DNA of 15,102 bases from Treponema sp. UBA4319 (GCA_002393865.1 DGUD01000030.1:1-15102); one strand, 5' to 3'. Numbered from the stretch's first letter, positions 7,557-14,866 are shown. Notes: generated by a model not told the origin, from the letters alone. A program made the numbers and translations.

Positions 7557-9422
7557 ATGAAATTGACGAAATATATTGCGGCAGGAACAATTCTTCTGAC
7601 GATGCTGTGTGCAGCAGGCGCGCAGGAAGACGATTTCGGTTCCTTTGACGACGACTTCAGCAGCGACTTCTCCGATTCCGGCGATGATTTCGGCTCCTTC
7701 GGCGACGAGGACGATTTCGGTTCCTTCGGAGATTTTGGCGATGACAGCTCATCCGGCCTGCCGATTACATTCAGCGGCGACCTCTCGCTCGACGGGCGCT
7801 GCTATTTTGCAAAGGACGATTCAGCGCGCTTCATAAAGGGCGGCACGGATGTGACCGCCGTCAAGCGCGGCGACATGGACGCCAATCACGAGGAAGTCCG
7901 CGTGCCGGACTTTACGCTCGCCGCAGTTCCCCGCGCAAAGATCGGGCTGGACTACAGCGCTTCCGCCGCGGACGCCAGCCTGCGCCTGAACATCTGCGAG
8001 GACACCATCAAGAACCATCCCGTCGACGTCATCGACGAGCTTATCCTCCGCGGCTATTTCTTTGACAATCACCTGACGCTTGAAGGCGGCAAGATGAAGG
8101 TCGTCTGGGGCAAGGGCGACAAACTGCACGTAATTGACAACTTCAACTCGGACAACTACACGGATTTTATCATTCCTGACTACATAGACCGCCGCGTGAG
8201 CACCCCGATGTTCCGCGCAGTGTATTCCTTTGAGCAGCCGAGCGTGCGCATAGAGGGAATTTTCACGCCGTTCCTGCCGACAGACCAGTCCGCAAAGGAC
8301 GGCGTGTGGACACCGCACATCTACGCCAAGCTGATGCAGACCGTCACGCAGGTGGCCACCATCAAGGCGCAGGGGCTCCAGAGCGCGATGGTCGCAAGCC
8401 CGTCCACGTTCGACACCGTGGGCATTCTTAGCGACGAGGCGCAGAAAATCGCCGACGACCTGATGCCAAACACCAATTCCATAGACTACGCGCAGCTGGG
8501 CATGCACATCACCGGCACCACGGGCATGGTGGACTGGGGCTTCAGCTACTATGCGGGCCGCTACAAGCAGCCGTCCGCCAACGCGCAGAAGCTGCTGGAC
8601 ATGCAGGACTCCACCTCGGAGCTCTACCAGTCGCTGTACAGCAAGTACGCGGGCGAGGCGGCCGCCATGGTGAGCTCGAAGGCAGAGGCGGATTTCAAGG
8701 CAGATTTGGCAAAGTGGCTAAGCGACAAGGCAACATATAGCGCAAAACTGATGCAGGTTGTGCCATTGCTGAACAATCAAGCTCAGCTCAAAGCTTACGT
8801 CGAGAAGAACTACGCGCCCAAATACATGGAGGAGGCGACAAACTACGTCAAGACAAAGATGTACGGCGAGCTGGACTACCCCACGCTGGATTACGACCGC
8901 AAGCGCACGTTCGGTGTGGAGGCTGCCACCGTGGTGGGGCACTTCAACGTGCGCGGAGAGTTCGCCTACAACCTCACGGACGATATCGCGGGCAACGACC
9001 CCTGGGTGCACAACAACTCAATCGCGTGGCTCGCGGGCTTTGACATCGACCTGCCCATCAACAACATCAATCTGAACGTGCAGGAGACCGGCACCTACAT
9101 CCTCAACCACGACCAGATTGAGAAGGGCAAGTACCACGAATACGACGTGGACTACGTGCCGGAGGACAGATACCTGAACGACAAGGTGGTCATCAACATC
9201 TCCGACTCATGGTTCAACGACAAGCTCAAGCCGGAGGTGACGTTCCTCTGGGGCATCGAGCGCGGCGACTGGGTGCTGCAGCCAAAGGTGACCTACAGCC
9301 CCACCCCGGAGCTCTCGCTCTCACTCAGCGGCATGTACATCACCTGCCGCGACGAGTCCAGCGAATTCTACGAGTGGAAGAACAACAAGTTCATCAACAT
9401 CGGCATCCGCTACCAGTTCTAA
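7557..9422 (+). CDS. Predicted outer-membrane beta-barrel protein with acidic N-terminal repeat
   Basis: 621 residues. The signal peptide (1-22; LTKYIAAGTILLTMLCAAGA) is followed by Gln-Glu-Asp; a Cys at ~18 is preceded by Leu and is a poor lipobox, so type I cleavage is likelier. Residues ~23-67 are a low-complexity acidic repeat (FGSFGDEDD-like), followed by alternating beta-type sequence to a C-terminal strand FINIGIRYQF with the terminal Phe typical of barrels inserted by BamA. A helical, charged insert (~345-435) interrupts the strand pattern; part of it (~380-415) uses AT-richer codons than the rest. The layout recalls DUF1302-type barrels found with RND pumps, but I cannot confirm the family. 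The ATG has AGAGG (7546-7550) 6 bases upstream. It follows the LolA-like gene and is closed by the terminator at 9447. Proposed role: outer-membrane exit of the export route, or receptor of its cargo. Confidence 0.8.
   Translation: MKLTKYIAAGTILLTMLCAAGAQEDDFGSFDDDFSSDFSDSGDDFGSFGDEDDFGSFGDFGDDSSSGLPITFSGDLSLDGRCYFAKDDSARFIKGGTDVTAVKRGDMDANHEEVRVPDFTLAAVPRAKIGLDYSASAADASLRLNICEDTIKNHPVDVIDELILRGYFFDNHLTLEGGKMKVVWGKGDKLHVIDNFNSDNYTDFIIPDYIDRRVSTPMFRAVYSFEQPSVRIEGIFTPFLPTDQSAKDGVWTPHIYAKLMQTVTQVATIKAQGLQSAMVASPSTFDTVGILSDEAQKIADDLMPNTNSIDYAQLGMHITGTTGMVDWGFSYYAGRYKQPSANAQKLLDMQDSTSELYQSLYSKYAGEAAAMVSSKAEADFKADLAKWLSDKATYSAKLMQVVPLLNNQAQLKAYVEKNYAPKYMEEATNYVKTKMYGELDYPTLDYDRKRTFGVEAATVVGHFNVRGEFAYNLTDDIAGNDPWVHNNSIAWLAGFDIDLPINNINLNVQETGTYILNHDQIEKGKYHEYDVDYVPEDRYLNDKVVINISDSWFNDKLKPEVTFLWGIERGDWVLQPKVTYSPTPELSLSLSGMYITCRDESSEFYEWKNNKFINIGIRYQF
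7624..7752 (+). repeat. Acidic Phe/Ser/Asp repeat at the N-terminus of the barrel protein
   Basis: It encodes DDFGSFDDDF, SDFSDSGDDF, GSFGDEDDF and GSFGDFGDD in succession, directly after the signal peptide. The peptide pattern, aromatic plus Ser between Asp/Glu runs, is nearly that of the exporter repeat (4890-5040), yet the two genes are otherwise unrelated. Confidence 0.8.
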
Positions 9423-9446
9423 ATTAAGGAAGAATTCCGTAGCACC

Positions 9447-9487
9447 GCGCCTGCGCAAGGCATTAAGCCGCGCAGGCGCATTTTTTA
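9447..9487 (+). terminator. Intrinsic terminator of the barrel gene
   Basis: GCGCCTGCGC (9447-9456) pairs perfectly with GCGCAGGCGC (9470-9479), a 10-bp GC stem with a 13-base loop, then A and six T (9481-9486). It lies 25 bases after the stop codon. Confidence 0.88.
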
Positions 9488-9503
9488 TGCCGCAGGAGAA
9501 ACA

Positions 9504-9610
9504 GGCAGAAGGCGCGCGGAGGGAAAAAGGCGCCCGGTGCCGCCTTTGTAACGCATAGCGCTACAACCAGCGGTGCCGGGCGCCTTTTTTCCGGGAGCGC
9601 GCCTTCTGCC
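9504..9610. repeat. 107-bp long palindrome
   Basis: Outer arms GGCAGAAGGCGCGC (9504-9517) and GCGCGCCTTCTGCC (9597-9610) are a perfect 14-bp inverted repeat. Inside, AAAAAGGCGCCCGG (from 9524) pairs with CCGGGCGCCTTTTT (9576-9589), then CCGC with GCGG and TTGTA with TACAA around a short centre. The inner stem is flanked by A5 on the left and T6 on the right, so it can end transcription in either direction. It stands between the barrel terminator and the promoter at 9628. It may be a bidirectional terminator or a palindromic mobile repeat. Confidence 0.75.
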
Positions 9611-9627
9611 CGGATGTTCTGCACAGC

Positions 9628-9656
9628 TTGCACATTCCCCAGCATAATGCTATACT
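9628..9656 (+). promoter_or_regulatory. Promoter of the flavin reductase-like gene
   Basis: TTGCAC (9628-9633), 17-base spacer, TATACT (9651-9656). The predicted start is close to 9663, leaving a leader of under 20 bases that contains little beyond the Shine-Dalgarno. Confidence 0.65.
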
Positions 9657-9679
9657 TTTCCGCACAAGGAGGAAGCCCC

Positions 9680-10126
9680 ATGCATGATTTTAAGGAAACA
9701 GACTTGCAGCAGGCCTACAAGATGATAAAGCCTGCCGCCGTGGTCGCCACAAAAGGCGAGCATTCCTACGACCTGACCCCCTACGGCTGGATTATGCCGC
9801 TCGACTACGAGCCGGTGACAAAGGTCATATTCAGCTCGGATCCATCGCATCAGGCGGTGGCGAACATAAAGCGCACCAAGGAATTCGCGGTCTGCATCCC
9901 GCTGCGGCAGGACGACCCGTTCATAGAGCAGACAGGCTCCGTCTCGGACGCAAAGGCGGACAAATTCAAGCAATTCGGTATTGCGGGCGAGAAGGCGGAA
10001 AAAGTGGACGTACTGCTGCCCAAAGACAAGATTTCCGGCTGGATTGAATTCAGATTCGTGCGCTCCATCACGGAAGGCTCTGTGGAGCTGATTATCGGCG
10101 AGGCGGTCGCCGCCTATACGCGCTAA
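9680..10126 (+). CDS. Flavin reductase-like domain protein
   Basis: 148 residues resembling the FMN-binding split-barrel / flavin reductase-like family: the N-terminal strand AAVVATKGE, LTPYGWIMPLDYEPVTKVIFSSDPSHQAVANIKRT split here as LTPYGWIMPLDYEP (~34-47) and VIFSSDPSHQAVANI (~51-65), and EFAVCIPL (~70). Family members bind FMN and reduce flavin with NAD(P)H or use flavin as a bound cofactor; the substrate here is not evident. The start at 9680 is chosen over an in-frame ATG at 9614 because AAGGAGG (9666-9672) sits 7 bases before it and the promoter -10 (9651-9656) lies downstream of 9614. A single-gene transcript, convergent with lon. Cytoplasmic; no signal peptide. Confidence 0.82.
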   Translation: MHDFKETDLQQAYKMIKPAAVVATKGEHSYDLTPYGWIMPLDYEPVTKVIFSSDPSHQAVANIKRTKEFAVCIPLRQDDPFIEQTGSVSDAKADKFKQFGIAGEKAEKVDVLLPKDKISGWIEFRFVRSITEGSVELIIGEAVAAYTR

Positions 10127-10150
10127 AGCGGCATACGGCATTCCGCCCGA

Positions 10151-10180
10151 CAAAACGGGGCTGCCCTTTCCGGCAGCCCC
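10151..10180 (-). terminator. Terminator of lon (minus strand)
   Basis: GGGGCTGCC (10157-10165), six-base loop, GGCAGCCCC (10172-10180): a perfect 9-bp stem. Read on the minus strand it is followed by CGTTTTG, a short T tract. On the plus strand no T follows, so its effect on the converging flavin reductase-like gene is probably weaker. Confidence 0.6.
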
Positions 10181-10189
10181 ATGCGCCAG

Positions 10190-10215
10190 CTTCAAAAGCC
10201 GTCTGCTTTTGAAAG
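10190..10215. other. AT-rich hairpin downstream of lon
   Basis: CTTCAAAAGC (10190-10199) pairs with GCTTTTGAAAG (10205-10215) with one bulge around the loop CGTCT. The arms and loop resemble the repeat cluster at 7350-7531, including CGTCTG between the arms at 7515-7520, hinting at one dispersed repeat family. Confidence 0.5.
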
Positions 10216-10235
10216 CGGTCCCCTTCTTTTCTGCT

Positions 10236-12806
10236 TCAGAACACGAGCTCCATAACCTCGTCGGCGCTCGTAACCGGGATGAACCTGATGCCGGTCTTGA
10301 CATGCTCCGGAATCTCGTCCAGGTCACGCACATTCGCCTTGGGGATGATGATGGTCTTTATCTTGTTGCGGCGCGCGGCGACGGTCTTTTCCCTGAGCCC
10401 GCCGATGGGCAGCACCTGCCCCGTCAGGCTCAGCTCGCCCGTCATCGCGAGGTTCGGCTTGATTTTTTTGCCGCGCAGCAGCGAGACAAACGTAGTCGCC
10501 ATCGTGATGCCCGCGGAAGGCCCGTCTTTCGGCGTGGCTCCCTCAGGAATATGCAGGTGGATGGTGTTCTTCTCGAACCACTCGGAATCCTTCATGCCGT
10601 GGGCGATGGCGTACTGCTTTGCCCAGTTCATCGCAATCTGCGCGCTCTCCTTCATCACGTCGCCCATCTGCCCGGTCAGCTGCAGCCCGCCCTTGCTGGA
10701 GGCAAAGGCGATGCTCTCGATGAGCAGGGTGTCGCCGCCCATGCTCGTCCAGGCGAGCCCTATCGCCGTACCCGGCACGGAGGCGGCCTTTATCTGGCTC
10801 TCGTCAAAGACGGCCTTGCCAAGGTAGCTCCTGACCTGCGGGATATCCACGGTAAAGCTCTTCTCACCCAGCGCAGACTTTATCTTTGCGGCCTCCTCCA
10901 AGGCAAGCTCCTCGCGGCGGGCGATGAACTCCTCCTCCTTGCCGCGCAGGGCATCCTCCTCAGCCTTCGCCTGCTCCTGCCGCTCCTTCTCGCTGAGCTT
11001 GGCGGAGCTGCGGCGCGTGGAGCTGATGCGCTTCTTCTCTTCGGCGAGCATCTCCTCTACGGACGGCAGCGCCACGGGCGGGTTCTTCTCCTCGTAGGCG
11101 GCCACCTGCTCGCGCACAATCTTGCGCGTTATTTTGTCGATGCACTTCTCGTAGTTGCGTACGCCCGCCTCGCGCGCGTACTCGGTGGCGATAAGGCTGA
11201 GCGCCGCCTTGGTGAACTTGACCTGCCCCTTGCGCAGGCCGTTCTTCGCGAGGTTCTTGGGAATCAGGTACTTGCGGGCTATCTCGATTTTCTCCTGGTC
11301 GATGTAGCCGGAGAGCTCTATAATCTCCGCGCGGTCAAGCAGGGGGCGAGGGATGGTGTCCAGCGTGTTCGCCGTCAGGATAAAGAAGACATTGCTCAGG
11401 TCGAACGGCAGATCAAGATAGGTGTCGCGGAAATTCACGTTCTGCTCAGGGTCAAGCACCTCCAGCAGCGCGGCAGACGGATCGCCCTGCGCGCTCGCGT
11501 TCATCTTGTCCACCTCGTCTATCATGAAGACCGGGGACTTGGACTTGGTTATCCGCAAGCCCGCGATAATCTGGCCGGGCATGGCGCCGATATACGTGCG
11601 CCTGAAGCCCTTTATCTTGCTCTCGTCGTGCTCGCCACCCACGCTGAAGCGGAAGAATTCCTTGTGCATGGCGCGCGCGATGGAGCGCCCCACGCTTGTC
11701 TTGCCCACGCCCGGCGGCCCCACAAGAATGAGCACGGAGCCTTTGCCGTCATGCGTCAGCTTGCGCACCGAAAGATGCTCCAGAATTCGCTTCTTTACGT
11801 CGTCAAGCCCGTAATGGTCGCTGTCAAGGATTTCCTTGGCGCCGCTCAGGCTATAGCTCTCCACCGGGCGCTCGTTCCACGGCAGACTGCATATCAGGTC
11901 AAGGTAGCTCCAGCTGGCGTTGTACTCCGGGTCGTGCGGGTCGGTCAGCTGGAATTTCTCCAGCTCGTTCTGCACGGCCTCCTTGATTTCGCCCGTAAAA
12001 TGGAAGGAATCGATTTTTGCCTTGAACTTCTGGAAATCGCTGGTCTTGGTATCCCCGGCAATCCCCAGTTCCTCCTGTATGCTCTTGAGCTCCTCGCGGA
12101 GAAAATAGTCCCGCTGGTTCTTCTCTACCTTGTCGTTTATCTCGTTCTGGATTTTTTTCTGCACACGGAGGATTTCCTCCTCCTTCTTTATGTAGACGAG
12201 CACCTGGTTCATGCGCTCGCGCACGTTGAGCGTCTCAAGCACCTGCTGCTGCTCGTCCTTGTCGATGTTCAGGATGGAGGCCACGAAGTCGGCGATTTTG
12301 CCCGGATGGTCTATGTTCACCATGTTCAGGCGCATCTCCTCGGTGAACATGGGGTTGTTCTCGCTGATTTCCTTCATCTCGCTCACGATGGCGCGCGTCA
12401 GCGCCTTTATCTCGAAGGAATTGTCCTCCACGTCCTCCAGATATTCCACGGCGGCGACCATGGGCGCGGAGGCATTGAGCGCCTTGCGTATCTTGAAGCG
12501 GTGTATCGTGGAGACAAAGGCGTTTACGCCGCCGTCCGGCAGGTTTATCTTCTTGATGATGCGCGCGACGGTGCCCACGTCGTGGACGTCGGCAAGAGAA
12601 GGCTTCTCCGCGTCGTCCTTGAGCATGACGATGCCGATGTAGCCGTCGTTCTTGTAGGCCTCCTCGATGACCTTGGTGTCGTCGCTGTTGTTTATCATGA
12701 GCGGCGTGAATATGCCGGGGAATATGGGGCGCCCCCCGATGGGGATGATGTACAGTTTATTCGGAAGTTCTTCCTTTGCAGGAAGCATAGAGTTTTCGTT
12801 TGCCAT
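10236..12806 (-). CDS. lon: Lon, ATP-dependent protease
   Basis: 856 residues. Lon degrades misfolded and regulatory proteins in the cytoplasm as a hexamer. Seen in order: N-terminal substrate domain (from YIIPIGGRPIFPGIFTPL, ~19-36), coiled coil with QRDYFLREELKSIQEELG (~231-248), Walker A GPPGVGKT (363-370), Walker B VFMIDEVDK (~426-434), and the protease domain with the Ser-Lys dyad: Ser764 in DGPSAG and Lys807 in GGLREK, 43 residues apart as in E. coli Lon. Between the AAA+ and protease domains (~571-645) lies an extra, highly charged Glu/Lys/Arg segment not typical of short Lons. No Shine-Dalgarno precedes the ATG; a promoter (12816-12844) ends 9 bases before it, suggesting a nearly leaderless mRNA. 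It is independent of the manA operon upstream. Identity is certain. Confidence 0.98.
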   Translation of the reverse strand: MANENSMLPAKEELPNKLYIIPIGGRPIFPGIFTPLMINNSDDTKVIEEAYKNDGYIGIVMLKDDAEKPSLADVHDVGTVARIIKKINLPDGGVNAFVSTIHRFKIRKALNASAPMVAAVEYLEDVEDNSFEIKALTRAIVSEMKEISENNPMFTEEMRLNMVNIDHPGKIADFVASILNIDKDEQQQVLETLNVRERMNQVLVYIKKEEEILRVQKKIQNEINDKVEKNQRDYFLREELKSIQEELGIAGDTKTSDFQKFKAKIDSFHFTGEIKEAVQNELEKFQLTDPHDPEYNASWSYLDLICSLPWNERPVESYSLSGAKEILDSDHYGLDDVKKRILEHLSVRKLTHDGKGSVLILVGPPGVGKTSVGRSIARAMHKEFFRFSVGGEHDESKIKGFRRTYIGAMPGQIIAGLRITKSKSPVFMIDEVDKMNASAQGDPSAALLEVLDPEQNVNFRDTYLDLPFDLSNVFFILTANTLDTIPRPLLDRAEIIELSGYIDQEKIEIARKYLIPKNLAKNGLRKGQVKFTKAALSLIATEYAREAGVRNYEKCIDKITRKIVREQVAAYEEKNPPVALPSVEEMLAEEKKRISSTRRSSAKLSEKERQEQAKAEEDALRGKEEEFIARREELALEEAAKIKSALGEKSFTVDIPQVRSYLGKAVFDESQIKAASVPGTAIGLAWTSMGGDTLLIESIAFASSKGGLQLTGQMGDVMKESAQIAMNWAKQYAIAHGMKDSEWFEKNTIHLHIPEGATPKDGPSAGITMATTFVSLLRGKKIKPNLAMTGELSLTGQVLPIGGLREKTVAARRNKIKTIIIPKANVRDLDEIPEHVKTGIRFIPVTSADEVMELVF

Positions 12807-12815
12807 AATATATCA

Positions 12816-12844
12816 AATATACATAAAATTCCGCCTGCCGTCAA
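12816..12844 (-). promoter_or_regulatory. lon promoter, predicted (nearly) leaderless
   Basis: On the minus strand TTGACG (12844-12839), 17-base spacer, TATATT (12821-12816), then 9 bases to the ATG. The transcript would start 2-3 bases before the start codon. The -35 overlaps a stem-loop (CCTGCC/GGCAGG) whose loop has eight T on the minus strand. No CIRCE- or LexA-like box is visible. Confidence 0.6.
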
Positions 12845-12970
12845 AAAAAACAGGCAGGACACAACGGAAACCAGCGCACCCCAGGCGGCAAAGCGTCCGG
12901 CGCCGTCTTTGCGAGGCAACGGCACAAAGAGGGTACAAACAGATTAAGTTTGTTTTAAAAGATACTTAGT

Positions 12971-13035
12971 GCCGGGGCAGCGGCGCGTGCGGACAGGACT
13001 GCGGCACAGCCCGCGCCGCAGCGCCCCTGCCCGGC
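12971..13035. other. GC-rich imperfect hairpin between manA and lon
   Basis: GCCGGG (12971-12976) pairs with CCCGGC (13030-13035), and an inner CGGCGCG with CGCGCCG; the middle is unpaired. It abuts the manA stop and is followed (minus strand) by CACTAAGTATCTTTTAAAAC, a poor T tract, so it is a possible manA terminator. The rest of the 229-base gap (12807-13035) holds the lon promoter, a small ACAAAC (12935) / GTTTGT (12948) inverted repeat and nothing else I recognise. Confidence 0.45.
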
Positions 13036-13863
13036 TCAGCTTCTGGCGGCAGGCGCAGGCCGGTGCCTCGGCTCCGCGGGCGTAATCTGCATCATGTGCA
13101 GGTCGCCGCTTGCCTCCACGGTCTCGCCCGGAGCCACCGCAAAGATATCCTCTGCCTTGGCGGGGCTGCCGTTGAAGCTCCCGCTGCCGTCCAGCACGAA
13201 AAAGAGTACGGTGTCGCCGGGGATGGCGGCTCCCGCAGCCTTGCCTATCTGCGTGCTGTAGCTCTGCTCCACGTAAATCTCCTCCAGCGTAAAGTAGGGG
13301 CAGGAGAACACGCCGGGGAAGCGCCGCACATCGCGCACGCCCTCATTCTTGATGCAGGCAATCCCCTTCTCTACGTGGCACTCGCGGCCGCGCCCCCAGT
13401 CGTACAGGCGGTAAGTGATGTCGCTTGACTGCTGAACCTCCAGCAGGCGGAGCCCGCCGCCGATAGCGTGGACGGTTCCCGCCGGGATGTAGATGAAGTC
13501 CCCCGGCTGCACCGACACGTAGCGCAGGCAGTCCTCAAGGGAATTCGCCTGTATGGCCTTGCGCAGCTCGCTCGCGGTGTACACGCCGTTCATGCCGTAG
13601 ACCAGCTGGGCGCCCTCATCCGCGGAGAGCACATACCAGCACTCGGTTTTGCCGCGGCAGCCCTCGTACAGCTGCGCCTTCTCGTCATCGGGATGCACCT
13701 GCACGCTCAGCCGCTCGTTCGCCTGGATAACCTTGACGAGCAGCGGGTAGTCGCCGCCCACAAAGGAGGAAAAATCCTGCTGGCAGCCGTTGGGATGCGT
13801 AGAGGCCACCCAGAGCTCGTAGCCCCAGATTTTATCGGACTTGATAGCATTCAATTTAAGCAT
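13036..13863 (-). CDS. manA: Mannose-6-phosphate isomerase, class I (short form)
   Basis: 275 residues. It interconverts fructose-6-phosphate and mannose-6-phosphate in the cytoplasm, using one zinc ion. The cupin zinc ligands are visible: Gln55 and His57 in SVQVHPDDE, Glu74 in GKTECWYVL and His132 in PAGTVHAIGGG; the C-terminal cupin-like part carries CPYFTLEEI. Its length suits the short bacterial class. The ATG lies 3 bases after the TAG of the nucleotidyltransferase gene, with the Shine-Dalgarno (GGGAG) inside that gene's last codons, so the two are almost surely one operon and translationally linked. Together they suggest activated-sugar (possibly mannose-derived) synthesis for surface glycans, or mannose catabolism. 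The Ala/Pro/Arg-rich C-terminal tail looks non-conserved. Confidence 0.93.
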   Translation of the reverse strand: MLKLNAIKSDKIWGYELWVASTHPNGCQQDFSSFVGGDYPLLVKVIQANERLSVQVHPDDEKAQLYEGCRGKTECWYVLSADEGAQLVYGMNGVYTASELRKAIQANSLEDCLRYVSVQPGDFIYIPAGTVHAIGGGLRLLEVQQSSDITYRLYDWGRGRECHVEKGIACIKNEGVRDVRRFPGVFSCPYFTLEEIYVEQSYSTQIGKAAGAAIPGDTVLFFVLDGSGSFNGSPAKAEDIFAVAPGETVEASGDLHMMQITPAEPRHRPAPAARS

Positions 13864-13866
13864 ATT

Positions 13867-14775
13867 CTATTTCTCCCACAGGTGCTCCGGGTAGTAGCCG
13901 GACTGAATTTTCTTTGCGACCTCCGCCTTGACGATTTCCCTGTCCTGCGGATAGGTCATGCCGAACCACTGCTCTGAGGACGTAAAGAATTTTATGCTGC
14001 CTTTCCCCCTGCGCACGATGTCGCTCGCGGCAACGGGCAGCAGCGCCTCGGTCTTGGGCTGGTCAAGGGAAGTCTTCTTGAAGTCGTCCCAGTAGCGGTG
14101 GAATTCACCAAAAGCATTGAGGCTGAAGGCAAAGAGGTTCATACTCACCCATTCCTTGCCGCTCATCGGGATTTCCTTGCCGTCAAGCTCGCTCACGATA
14201 CCGTCGCCCTTATAGCTGATTTTGGTGTTCTCCACGATGGAATCGAGGTAGCCGTCCTTTACGGTGCAGACACCCCGGCTCACGGAGCCGCTGCGGCTCA
14301 TGGTGTTGCCCAGCACGTAGCCGACCATCGCGTGCTCCGTTGCCTGCGGGTCAAGCGCGCCCAGATAGCCGCCGAGCGTACGGAACGCGTCCCGCCCGTA
14401 GTAGTCGTCGCTGTTGATGACGGCAAAGGGGGAGCGCACCTTCTCCTCCGCGCAGAGCACCGCGTGGATGGTTCCCCATGGCTTTGTGCGGGCGGCGGCA
14501 CGCGCCTGCTCCTCCGCGCTCAGCAGCGCGTCAGGGCTCTGGAACACATATTCCGCGTCAAAATTCCGTGCGACGCGGTCAAAGAGCCGCTCCCTGAAAT
14601 CCGCCTCTATATCTTTCCGTATCACATATACGACTTTTCCGAAACCGCACTCCCTCGCGTCGAAGGTAGCATAGTCGAGCAGGCATTCGCCGTGCATCCC
14701 CACCGCATCAATCTGCTTGACGCCGCCATAGCGGCTTCCCATACCAGCAGCAAGAACCAACAATGTAGGCTTCAT
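13867..14775 (-). CDS. Sugar-phosphate nucleotidyltransferase-like protein
   Basis: 302 residues from the chosen ATG. The N-terminal nucleotide-binding loop LAAGMGSRYGG (8-18) followed by VKQ, and the metal-binding NSDDYYG (121-127), mark a GT-A fold NTP transferase that would join an NTP and a sugar phosphate to give an NDP-sugar and pyrophosphate. The exact sugar is not evident: classical GDP-mannose pyrophosphorylase has a different loop context, and there is no C-terminal left-handed beta-helix or second cupin. A TTG at 14799 could add eight residues, but the ATG gives the usual N-terminus; its ribosome site (GGGGG, ~5 bases upstream) is mediocre. First gene of an operon with manA. A 12-bp palindrome and two hairpins lie in its leader. 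Confidence 0.85.
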   Translation of the reverse strand: MKPTLLVLAAGMGSRYGGVKQIDAVGMHGECLLDYATFDARECGFGKVVYVIRKDIEADFRERLFDRVARNFDAEYVFQSPDALLSAEEQARAAARTKPWGTIHAVLCAEEKVRSPFAVINSDDYYGRDAFRTLGGYLGALDPQATEHAMVGYVLGNTMSRSGSVSRGVCTVKDGYLDSIVENTKISYKGDGIVSELDGKEIPMSGKEWVSMNLFAFSLNAFGEFHRYWDDFKKTSLDQPKTEALLPVAASDIVRRGKGSIKFFTSSEQWFGMTYPQDREIVKAEVAKKIQSGYYPEHLWEK

Positions 14776-14788
14776 CAAAACCCCCGTT

Positions 14789-14800
14789 TTTGTATACAAA
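14789..14800. promoter_or_regulatory. Perfect 12-bp palindrome TTTGTATACAAA, possible operator
   Basis: It lies 14-25 bases upstream of the nucleotidyltransferase start, a place where a bound repressor would block the transcript. The TGTATACA core resembles GntR-type operators, but no such regulator is in the window. Confidence 0.4.
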
Positions 14801-14803
14801 TTG

Positions 14804-14866
14804 GGAATCCCGCAAAACTCCCCTCCGGTAAGTTTTTCCGGGATTCCTGCGAGCGGTGGGCCGCTC
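14804..14866 (-). other. Two stem-loops in the leader of the nucleotidyltransferase gene
   Basis: GGAATCCCG (14804-14812) pairs perfectly with CGGGATTCC (14839-14847), extended inwards by AAAACT (14814) with AGTTTT (14831). A second hairpin is GAGCGG (14851) with CCGCTC (14861-14866). No T tract follows on the minus strand. They may be a cis-regulatory leader or a remnant terminator; I do not recognise a riboswitch class. Confidence 0.5.

Noticed and set aside
7454..7648. Short plus-strand frame upstream of and overlapping the barrel start
   Set aside because: It runs through inverted repeats, lacks a good ribosome site and overlaps the barrel signal peptide region in another frame.
9614..9680. 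N-terminal extension of the flavin reductase-like protein from ATG 9614
   Set aside because: The promoter -10 at 9651-9656 lies inside the extension and AAGGAGG stands exactly before ATG 9680.
10209..12947. A 912-codon open frame on the plus strand, antisense to lon
   Set aside because: It covers lon exactly on the other strand and has low-complexity Leu/His/Arg/Ala-rich sequence with no domain; it arises from GC-rich codon bias. Lon is unambiguous.
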